A model generated the notes under the pieces. That model was not told where the DNA came from, searched no databases, and saw only the letters and a list, made by a program, of their open reading frames with translations. A stretch of DNA of 12,703 bases from CAZAGA01 sp041912175 (GTDB lineage: Bacteria > Chloroflexota > Anaerolineae > Anaerolineales > UBA4823): assembly GCA_041912175.1 (NCBI GenBank), contig JAYRNN010000361.1:1-12703 (forward strand), read 5' to 3'. This document shows positions 1 to 6,054 of the stretch, one piece after another. Each line of letters starts with the position of its first letter. Position 1 is the stretch's first letter. A program made the position numbers and the translations under genes.

Positions 1-13
1 AGACTCGCCGATC

Positions 14-1252
14 ATGCCAGAGCTTCTCGAGTGCCTGCGCAAAATCGGCAAAGGCCTGATCGCCTCGGGCACGTCAGTCGGACTGGTGGAGAACACCTTG
101 ACCAGGATTGCATTGGCATACGACGTGCAATGCGAAATTGTTGCTTTACCCAACATTCTGATGATCAAGATCGGCCAGGCGGCCCACAAATTGACCGATT
201 TTACGGTTCAACGACCGACTTCCTTACCGCTCAACCAGATTTCTGCCTTAACCGAGTTGATCGATCGGGTGATGAAGAAGGAAATCTTACTGGCTGAGGC
301 CTCCCGAGAAGTGGATCGCATTTTTATCATGCCGCCTCGCTTTAATTCAGTGATTGTGACGGCAGGTTATGTGATCGCTGTGGTTGGGCTCACGCTCCTT
401 TTCCGCCCAGATCTGAGAGCCGTCTTGGTTACCGCAGGTACCGGTTTATTGGTCGGGTGGTTATTGCTCTTATTCGATAAGTGGCCAAGGTTCAACCTGC
501 TGCTGCCCATTCTAGCCTCGGCGCTGGTTTCCTGGATCATCTTCGTTCTTACTCAAAAGGCTCTGGTCTTTGGCCCAGCAAATCTGGTCATCCCGCCGTT
601 AGTCATTTTCCTCCCTGGAGCGATCCTGACGACGGGGATGATCGAGCTCGCCTCGATGCACCTGATTTCCGGTTCAGCGCGGCTGATGTACGGGGCAGCG
701 ACCTTATTCCTTTTGTTCATTGGCATCAGTGTAGGGCTCAACCTTTCTGGCCTGCCCAGCATCCTAGTCAGCCCTTATGAAGCCAGCGTATTTCCCTGGT
801 GGGCGCCTATCCTGGGCACGCTTCTATTTGGAATAGGCACCTTTCTCCGTCTATCCGGGGCTAACCGGGATTTGTTTTGGATGCTCGTTGTTCTGTATAT
901 TGCCATGTTCGGCCAGATGGTAGGCGAGCAATTATCCGGTTCATACGTCGGAGCGTTCCTGGGTGCAATGCTGATGGCGCTCAGTTCCGAGCTGATTGCC
1001 CGCTCACCCCGTCGCACGCCTGCCCTGGTTTCCCAATCGCTGGCGTTCTGGTTCCTGGTGCCGGGGGCGCGCGGTCTCTTAAGCGTGACCAATCTGCTAT
1101 CCGACGACATCCAGAGTGCAGTGATCGGCCTGGGCGAAATGGTGACCCTGATCACCGTGATTGCCTTAGGTGTGTTTGTAGGTACGCTGGTTGTCTCTGC
1201 TAATAAATTTGTCCCGGCGTCTTCCATTGCCTCGGGTGAAGTAAAGGCATAA
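14..1252 (+). CDS. Threonine/serine exporter family protein (ThrE-like), 5' end uncertain
   Basis: This is a probable inner-membrane exporter of threonine, serine or similar small amino acids, driven by the membrane potential in characterised ThrE proteins. Residues 1-105 form the soluble ThrE N-terminal (DUF1212) region, with the typical SGTSVGLVENTLTRIA stretch near residues 18-33 followed by a VALPNILMIKIG strand. About ten hydrophobic segments follow, at roughly 112-130, 133-154, 161-180, 191-213, 222-246, 263-281, 286-304, 311-330, 342-362 and 373-395. The second half matches the ThrE_2/DUF3815 type, with a PGARGL motif near residue 350, so both halves are fused in one chain as in Corynebacterium ThrE. 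The frame stays open to the window edge and no ribosome binding site precedes the ATG, so the true start may lie upstream. The next gene begins seven bases after the stop, which suggests co-translation. The family is clear; the substrate is inferred. Confidence 0.85.
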   Translation: MPELLECLRKIGKGLIASGTSVGLVENTLTRIALAYDVQCEIVALPNILMIKIGQAAHKLTDFTVQRPTSLPLNQISALTELIDRVMKKEILLAEASREVDRIFIMPPRFNSVIVTAGYVIAVVGLTLLFRPDLRAVLVTAGTGLLVGWLLLLFDKWPRFNLLLPILASALVSWIIFVLTQKALVFGPANLVIPPLVIFLPGAILTTGMIELASMHLISGSARLMYGAATLFLLFIGISVGLNLSGLPSILVSPYEASVFPWWAPILGTLLFGIGTFLRLSGANRDLFWMLVVLYIAMFGQMVGEQLSGSYVGAFLGAMLMALSSELIARSPRRTPALVSQSLAFWFLVPGARGLLSVTNLLSDDIQSAVIGLGEMVTLITVIALGVFVGTLVVSANKFVPASSIASGEVKA

Positions 1253-1259
1253 CAATCAT

Positions 1260-2747
1260 ATGCTAATGACGATCTTATACATTATTCTGGCAATCCTTAT
1301 CGTCACCACGATTTACCTGGCGGTAAATACGATCATCTTTCAACGCTCGCAGCGCGCCGTGGAAAAGATCGAAGGCATACCCGTCAACCCGGACCAGGTC
1401 GCAGAACACCTGGCAGCCGCAGTACGCTGCCAGACTGTCCCCCTGGATGATAAAGGCACGCCTGACCCACAGGCGTTCGAGCATTTGCACCAGGCGCTGA
1501 AGGAGAATTACCCCCTGGTGCACCAGAAAATGAAACGCGAGCTGGTTAACGGCTACAGCCTGCTCTACACCTGGCAGGGCAGCCGGCCCGAGCTGGAGCC
1601 GGTCATGCTGATGGCCCACCAGGATGTCGTCTCTGCCGATCCTGCCGACTGGACCTACCCGCCGTTTGAGGGCCGGATTGTCGATGGTTTCATCTGGGGT
1701 CGCGGCACGTTGGATATCAAGAATCAGTTGGTTGGCATGATGGAAGCCGCTGAAATCCTGTTGCAGCAGGGCTATCGTCCGGAGCGCACTATCCTGTTTG
1801 GTATGGGACATGACGAAGAGACCGGCGGCGTGAATGGCTGTAAGGTGATGGGCCAGTTGCTCAAAGAACGCGGCGTCCATCTGGCCGGGATCGTAGACGA
1901 AGGCGGCGGGATCAGCGCCGGCCTGGCGCCGGGAGTGCGCGGCCTGCTAGCCTTGATTGCTGTCAGCGAGAAGGGCTATCTGACGGTTGAGTTCACCGTC
2001 GCCAGCCAGCCCGGCCATTCCTCCACCCCACCGTCGCAAACTTCAATCGGTATCCTGGCGCGCGCCCTGTCTCGCCTGGAAGCCCATCCGTTGCCAACCC
2101 ACATTCGCCGGATGCGCCCCATGTATCATGGAATAGGAAAAGCGGCTCCGCTCTACATCCAGGTCGCCTTTGCCAATGTATGGCTGTTCGGCCCATTCCT
2201 AAAACGTTGGTTGGTATCCAATCCTGAAATGAATGCCAGCATCCGCACGACCACTGCCCTGACCATTATCAACGGCGGCGTTGAGGATAACACCATACCT
2301 GCTGAAGCCAGGGCGATTGTCAACTTTCGCTTGCTGCCGGGCGACACGATTGCCGAAGTTCTATGGCGAATTAAGAAGATCATAAAAGATGATCGGGTGA
2401 AATTCAAGCCGGTAGAAGGAAAGTATAATGAGGCCCTACCGGTCTCCCCGCATAGCGGCCCGGCGTACGATGGCCTCAAGACTGTAGTCCGCCAGGTGTT
2501 TGACAATCCGCCTGTCGCTCCTTATATCATGTTGGGAGGCACCGACTGCCAGCACTTTGTGCCGGTGTGTGATCACATCTACCGGTTTACCTCCTTGGTG
2601 ATGGATGAGAGCTTTCGCGGTCTGGAACATGGCATCGACGAACGCATCCCGATCGATGGTATGGCCAGGATGGTCAAGTTTTATGCCCAATTGATGCAAG
2701 TTTGGGGTACCCGTGAGATGGTTTCCAGAGTCGACGGGAAGAACTGA
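1260..2747 (+). CDS. M20 family zinc metallopeptidase, membrane-anchored (PM20D1/carboxypeptidase-like)
   Basis: This is a two-metal aminoacylase/carboxypeptidase of family M20, closest in layout to the long PM20D1 and Gly-Xaa carboxypeptidase type. One hydrophobic helix at residues 3-26 should anchor it in the membrane. The expected metal and catalytic residues are visible: His120 and Asp122 in MAHQDVV, Asp152 in GRGTLDIKN, the Glu186-Glu187 pair in GHDEETGG, Asp213 in IVDEGG and His432 in GGTDCQHF. The dimerisation (lid) domain lies at about residues 235-385 and includes PGHSS. At 495 residues it has the normal length for this subgroup. A second ATG at 1266 is an alternative start; a purine-rich AAGTAAAGG lies about 12 bases upstream of 1260. 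It follows the ThrE-like gene by seven bases, so peptide or N-acyl amino acid cleavage may be linked to amino acid export. The natural substrate cannot be read from the sequence. Confidence 0.9.
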   Translation: MLMTILYIILAILIVTTIYLAVNTIIFQRSQRAVEKIEGIPVNPDQVAEHLAAAVRCQTVPLDDKGTPDPQAFEHLHQALKENYPLVHQKMKRELVNGYSLLYTWQGSRPELEPVMLMAHQDVVSADPADWTYPPFEGRIVDGFIWGRGTLDIKNQLVGMMEAAEILLQQGYRPERTILFGMGHDEETGGVNGCKVMGQLLKERGVHLAGIVDEGGGISAGLAPGVRGLLALIAVSEKGYLTVEFTVASQPGHSSTPPSQTSIGILARALSRLEAHPLPTHIRRMRPMYHGIGKAAPLYIQVAFANVWLFGPFLKRWLVSNPEMNASIRTTTALTIINGGVEDNTIPAEARAIVNFRLLPGDTIAEVLWRIKKIIKDDRVKFKPVEGKYNEALPVSPHSGPAYDGLKTVVRQVFDNPPVAPYIMLGGTDCQHFVPVCDHIYRFTSLVMDESFRGLEHGIDERIPIDGMARMVKFYAQLMQVWGTREMVSRVDGKN

Positions 2748-2788
2748 CGGAAATCGGCAGCTTAATCAATCGATTCTTTTTTGATACT

Positions 2789-2794
2789 TATACT
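2789..2794 (+). promoter_or_regulatory. Putative -10 element (TATACT) for the arginine deiminase gene
   Basis: The 75-base gap between the M20 peptidase and the arginine deiminase is AT-rich and contains TATACT, five of six matches to a sigma-70 -10 box. It lies about 33 bases before the ATG at 2823. No good -35 hexamer sits 16-18 bases upstream (TCAATC at 2766-2771 is weak), so the call rests on the -10 match and the context alone. A T6 run at 2777-2782 precedes it, but no GC-rich stem is present, so I do not call a terminator. Confidence 0.35.
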
Positions 2795-2822
2795 GATAGC
2801 ACAGATAGAAGGAGATAAAGAC

Positions 2823-4097
2823 ATGAGCGAAAATTTCGGTGTAAATTCTGAAGTAGGCAAGCTTCGCAAGGTGATCGTGCACCGTCCGAATCTTGACCTG
2901 AAACGCTTGACCCCCAACAACCATGATGACTTGTTATTCGATGACGTGCTGTGGGTGGAACGCGCCCAGTGGGAACACGACCAGTTCGTCAAAGCCATGC
3001 GCGATCGGGGAATAGAGGTTTTCTATCACCTGGATTTGCTCGGCGAAGCGTTGGCCGCCTCGGCAGATGCCCGCAAAAATGTGATCGAGATGGTGGCATC
3101 TGAATACACCGTCGGCTGGTCATTGCTGGATGAAGTACGCGATTTCCTATCCAAAATGAAGCCGGAGGTGCTTGCCAAACACCTGGTCGGCGGTTTGACC
3201 GTCGGAGAGATGGTGAACGGCGGCTTCGACCTGGCAAAGTTCAGGCAGATCTCATTGGGCGCGGCTGCGATAGATGATGACGGTTTCTTTGTCATCCCGC
3301 CAGTGCCAAACACCCTCTTTCAGCGCGACCCCTCCTGCTGGATCTACAACGGGGTAACGGTTAACCCGATGTACTGGCCAGCCCGACGCCGTGAAGCGCT
3401 CAACATGCTGACGATCTACCGCTACCATCCCATGTTCCAAGGCGCCGATTTCGAGTTTTGGTATCCGGAACAAACCCACGATAGTGGCTATAACATCCAG
3501 GATTTCGGCAAAGCCTCTATGGAAGGCGGCGATGTCCAGCCGATCGGCAACGGAACGGTGGCAATCGGGCTGAGCGAGCGCACGCAAGCGCGCATGATAG
3601 AGATGGTTGCTAAGACGCTGTTTGAGAAAGGCGGCGCTGAGCGGGTGCTCGTGGCTGGGATGACCAAAGACCGCGCCCATATGCACCTGGACACCGTCTT
3701 CACCCTGCTGGACCGGGATATCGCCACCGCCTTCCCCAAGGTGGTCAATAACATCCGCGCCATCAGCCTGCGGCCGGGTAGAAAGCCGGGCGATTTCCAC
3801 GTCACCGAAGAGAAGAGCTTTGTCGATGCTGTGGCCGATGCGCTCAAAATCAAGAAGCTGAATATCGTGGAGACCGGCGGCGATGAATATCAGGCCCAAC
3901 GCGAGCAATGGGATGACGCCAACAACACGGTGGCGCTGGAGCCGGGTGTGGTGGTCTCTTACGAACGCAACACCTACACCATCGCCAAGATGCGCCAGGC
4001 CGGCGTCGAGGTGGTCGCCATTGCTGGCTTCGAGCTCGGCAAAGGTCGCGGCGGCGGGCACTGCATGACCTGCCCGATTCTACGGGATGGCATATAG
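2823..4097 (+). CDS. arcA: Arginine deiminase
   Basis: This enzyme hydrolyses L-arginine to citrulline and ammonia in the cytoplasm (EC 3.5.3.6), the first step of the arginine deiminase pathway. The full guanidino-modifying catalytic set is present: Asp169 in FQRDP, Glu234 in MEGGDV, His288 and Asp290 in HMHLDTVF, and the nucleophile Cys414 in GGGHCMTCP near the C-terminus. At 424 residues it has the normal family length. I chose the ATG at 2823 because AAGGAG (2809-2814) sits eight bases upstream and the family begins with a short peptide before VNSEVGKLRKVIVHRPN. An in-frame ATG at 2781 would add 14 unsupported residues. No carbamate kinase or ornithine carbamoyltransferase gene is nearby, so ATP recovery from citrulline, if it occurs, must be encoded elsewhere. 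Ammonia release could also serve acid resistance. A small membrane protein gene follows, with its ribosome binding site overlapping this stop codon. Confidence 0.95.
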   Translation: MSENFGVNSEVGKLRKVIVHRPNLDLKRLTPNNHDDLLFDDVLWVERAQWEHDQFVKAMRDRGIEVFYHLDLLGEALAASADARKNVIEMVASEYTVGWSLLDEVRDFLSKMKPEVLAKHLVGGLTVGEMVNGGFDLAKFRQISLGAAAIDDDGFFVIPPVPNTLFQRDPSCWIYNGVTVNPMYWPARRREALNMLTIYRYHPMFQGADFEFWYPEQTHDSGYNIQDFGKASMEGGDVQPIGNGTVAIGLSERTQARMIEMVAKTLFEKGGAERVLVAGMTKDRAHMHLDTVFTLLDRDIATAFPKVVNNIRAISLRPGRKPGDFHVTEEKSFVDAVADALKIKKLNIVETGGDEYQAQREQWDDANNTVALEPGVVVSYERNTYTIAKMRQAGVEVVAIAGFELGKGRGGGHCMTCPILRDGI

Positions 4098-4108
4098 GAG
4101 GTGCAACC

Positions 4109-4300
4109 ATGAGTAAAGCATGGGCGTGGGTTCTCAGTATTTTGATCGGTCTGATTATTCTGTCGTTTATTGCCTATGGACAATCGACCCGTCAGAGCTA
4201 TTGGGTTGCCCGGAAGGCCCTCAACCAGCCGGTCATCGTTGTCGTCGCGCCAAGCGACCAGGTTTTAGAGTGGCGATTGCACCATTGGTTCAAACGCTAA
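4109..4300 (+). CDS. Small single-helix membrane protein of unknown function
   Basis: This 63-residue protein is not one I recognise. It has a hydrophobic segment at about residues 5-24, flanked by Lys3 and followed by a polar tail. That tail holds a second, shorter hydrophobic stretch (VIVVVAP, about 42-48) and ends in a basic, aromatic sequence (LHHWFKR). The topology is probably a single-pass anchor with a cytoplasmic or external domain of about 38 residues. The gene looks real: an ideal AGGAGG at 4096-4101 lies seven bases before the ATG, and that site overlaps the TAG stop of the arginine deiminase gene, so translation is likely coupled. A 39-base gap separates it from the ZIP transporter. 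It could be an accessory subunit or regulator for either neighbour, but nothing in the sequence decides this. Confidence 0.7.
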   Translation: MSKAWAWVLSILIGLIILSFIAYGQSTRQSYWVARKALNQPVIVVVAPSDQVLEWRLHHWFKR

Positions 4301-4339
4301 AACCAATAAATAGGTGATATTCTTGGGAGAATTCGGCAT

Positions 4340-5059
4340 ATGATCCAGGCTTTTCTATGGGGGGCTGCGGCGGCTACATCGCTGCTCATCGGTTATTACC
4401 TGGCCAGGCGTGGGCTTTCCAACCGTTCCATTGGCATGGTGATGGGATTCGGCGCTGGCGCGCTGATCAGCGCGATTGCTTATGAGCTGGTCCCAGAGTC
4501 GATCTTAACTGGCTTGGATGTTGTCCTATCATTCGGCCTGGGGGCGCTTGCCTTTTTCTTGGGCGACCGGTTGATCGACCGCCTCGGCGGCTCTGAACGG
4601 AAGAATATTCCCGGAGACCGACCCGGCGGATCGGGCGCAGCGATCTTCGTCGGGACTCTGCTCGACAATATCCCCGAGTCGCTGGTTCTTGGGATGAGCG
4701 TCGCCGTCGGCGGCATGGTCAACCTTGCCTTCCTGGTGGCTGTGACCATCTCAAACCTGCCAGAGGGCGTCGCCGGGACGGTCAACCTGGAAGGCGCGGG
4801 CTACTCACGGCGTACCATTTTCTGGATGTGGTTCAGCCTGGTCGTCGTTTCCGGCTTAGCGGCCGGACTGGGCTACGCGATTATAACCATGCTGCCCGAG
4901 CTGGATGGTCGTCATACCCAGGCTTTCGCCGCTGGGGCGATGCTGACCATGCTGGCCGATGCGATGATGCCAGAAGCATTCGAGCATGGCGGGATGCTGG
5001 TCGGCTTGCTCACGGTGTTGGGTTTCCTGGTTTCTGCTGTGCTTTCAGTTATACAGTAA
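4340..5059 (+). CDS. ZIP family metal transporter, variant with altered TM4/TM5 motifs
   Basis: This is a predicted divalent metal transporter of the ZIP family in the cytoplasmic membrane, 239 residues with about eight hydrophobic segments (roughly 5-22, 31-52, 58-79, 97-120, 126-148, 157-182, 191-213 and 219-238). The two family signatures are present but changed. TM4 reads LLDNIPESL (Asp109, Asn110, Pro112, Glu113) where many ZIPs have HNxPEG. TM5 reads SNLPEGVAG (Ser138, Asn139, Pro141, Glu142). The loop at about 80-98 between TM3 and TM4 is short, polar and has no histidine cluster. GGGAGA at 4325-4330 stands nine bases before the ATG. It lies between the small membrane protein and the polyphosphate kinase genes, in a run rich in cation-related functions. 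Family membership is fairly sure; metal specificity and direction of transport are not. Confidence 0.8.
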   Translation: MIQAFLWGAAAATSLLIGYYLARRGLSNRSIGMVMGFGAGALISAIAYELVPESILTGLDVVLSFGLGALAFFLGDRLIDRLGGSERKNIPGDRPGGSGAAIFVGTLLDNIPESLVLGMSVAVGGMVNLAFLVAVTISNLPEGVAGTVNLEGAGYSRRTIFWMWFSLVVVSGLAAGLGYAIITMLPELDGRHTQAFAAGAMLTMLADAMMPEAFEHGGMLVGLLTVLGFLVSAVLSVIQ

Positions 5060-5082
5060 CGTTAGCTTTGTGTGCGGGTTTA

Positions 5083-5088
5083 TATAAT
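5083..5088 (+). promoter_or_regulatory. Putative -10 element (TATAAT) upstream of the polyphosphate kinase gene
   Basis: A perfect TATAAT lies in the 72-base AT-rich gap before the PPK2 gene, about 44 bases ahead of its ATG. The matching -35 region (about 5060-5065, CGTTAG) is a poor match. The hexamer also falls in the loop between the short inverted arms TTGTGT (5068-5073) and ACACAA (5091-5096). If real, it would start a transcript for the PPK2 and P-type ATPase genes, which are only 29 bases apart. Confidence 0.4.
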
Positions 5089-5131
5089 TTACACAATCAA
5101 TTCTCAAGGGAAAGCTGGAAAGGAGAAAACA

Positions 5132-6025
5132 ATGGCGAAAGGTAAAGGTAAAAACGGGAAGAAGGGTAAGGATAAGAAGAACCTTGCGAAAGCGCAGGCT
5201 GAAGTCTCGGCGCCAACCGCAGCCGAAGCCGCGCTGGCAGAAGGACCCAAGCCCAAAATGAGCCGCAAAGACTTCGATAAGGAGATGGAAAAGCTCCAGG
5301 TCGAGCTGGTCAAGCTGCAAGAATGGGTAAAGGTCAGCGGCGCCAAGATCTGTGTCTTGTTTGAAGGGCGTGATACTGCCGGAAAGGGCGGCGTGATCAA
5401 GCGCATCACTGAGCGGGTCAGCCCGCGCGTTTTTCGGGTGGTGGCTTTAGGAACGCCCACCGAGCGTGAGAAATCTCAAATGTACTTCCAGCGCTACATG
5501 CCCTACCTGCCGGCAGCCGGAGAAGTGGTGCTGTTTGACCGAAGCTGGTACAACCGGGCCGGCGTCGAGCGGGTGATGGGTTTTGCCACCCCAGAACAGG
5601 TGGATACATTCCTGAAATTCACACCCCCGGTCGAGAAAGCCATCATCCAGTCCGGCGTGATCCTGATCAAATACTGGCTGGAAGTGGACATGGAAGAGCA
5701 AGCCAAGCGCTTCCAGGAGCGCAACGTAGATTACCGCAAGATCTGGAAGCTCAGCCCGATGGATGTGCAAGCCCAGGCGCGCTGGTACGACTACTCGCGC
5801 GCCCGCGATGCCATGTTTGCCGCTACGGATACGCCGGATTGCCCCTGGTACGTGGTGCCTTCGAACGACCAGCGCCAGGCGCGCTTGAACTGCATCTCCC
5901 ATTTCTTGAGCTTGATCCCGTACGAAGAAGTGCCGCGTGAGCCGATCAAGTTCCCCAAGCGCCAGGCGAAGGGTAACTATAAGGAACCGGATTATCCCTT
6001 CCGCTACGTGCCTGAGAAATTCTGA
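5132..6025 (+). CDS. ppk2: Polyphosphate kinase 2 (PPK2, single-domain class I type)
   Basis: PPK2 enzymes transfer phosphate between inorganic polyphosphate and nucleotides, mostly making GTP or ATP from the diphosphates. The P-loop GRDTAGKGG is at residues 79-87, the Walker B-like stretch VLFDRSWYNR at 133-142, and the lid region KRFQERNVDYRKIWKLSP at about 192-209. These match the single-domain class I layout. At 297 residues the length is typical. The first 20 residues are highly basic, with nine lysines in a KGKGKNGKKGKDKK-type tail, and a low-complexity Ala/Glu linker follows to about residue 38. I chose the ATG at 5132 because AAGGAG (5120-5125) precedes it by six bases; an in-frame ATG at 5072 lacks such a site. 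The P-type ATPase gene begins 29 bases downstream, so the two are probably co-transcribed. The basic tail may bind polyphosphate, which is inference. Nucleotide preference cannot be read from the sequence. Confidence 0.93.
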   Translation: MAKGKGKNGKKGKDKKNLAKAQAEVSAPTAAEAALAEGPKPKMSRKDFDKEMEKLQVELVKLQEWVKVSGAKICVLFEGRDTAGKGGVIKRITERVSPRVFRVVALGTPTEREKSQMYFQRYMPYLPAAGEVVLFDRSWYNRAGVERVMGFATPEQVDTFLKFTPPVEKAIIQSGVILIKYWLEVDMEEQAKRFQERNVDYRKIWKLSPMDVQAQARWYDYSRARDAMFAATDTPDCPWYVVPSNDQRQARLNCISHFLSLIPYEEVPREPIKFPKRQAKGNYKEPDYPFRYVPEKF

Positions 6026-6054
6026 TTCATTCGAATTCAAAAGGAGTTCTATCT

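Noticed and set aside
2761..2790. T6 run with a nearby AATCGATT palindrome as a possible terminator after the M20 gene
   Set aside because: The possible stem is short and AT-rich, too weak for an intrinsic terminator, and the region fits better as a promoter.
3252..4061. Long open frame on the minus strand, opposite the arginine deiminase
   Set aside because: The + strand protein has a complete catalytic set over this region. The minus frame shows no family features and is a by-product of the codon bias of the real gene.
4062..4073. Second cysteine (Cys417) close to the catalytic Cys414 in arginine deiminase
   Set aside because: The GGGHCMTCP arrangement is common in bacterial arginine deiminases, so it is not unusual.
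5447..6040. Minus-strand open frame opposite the PPK2 gene
   Set aside because: It overlaps the PPK2 motifs on the + strand and has no ribosome binding site or domain of its own.
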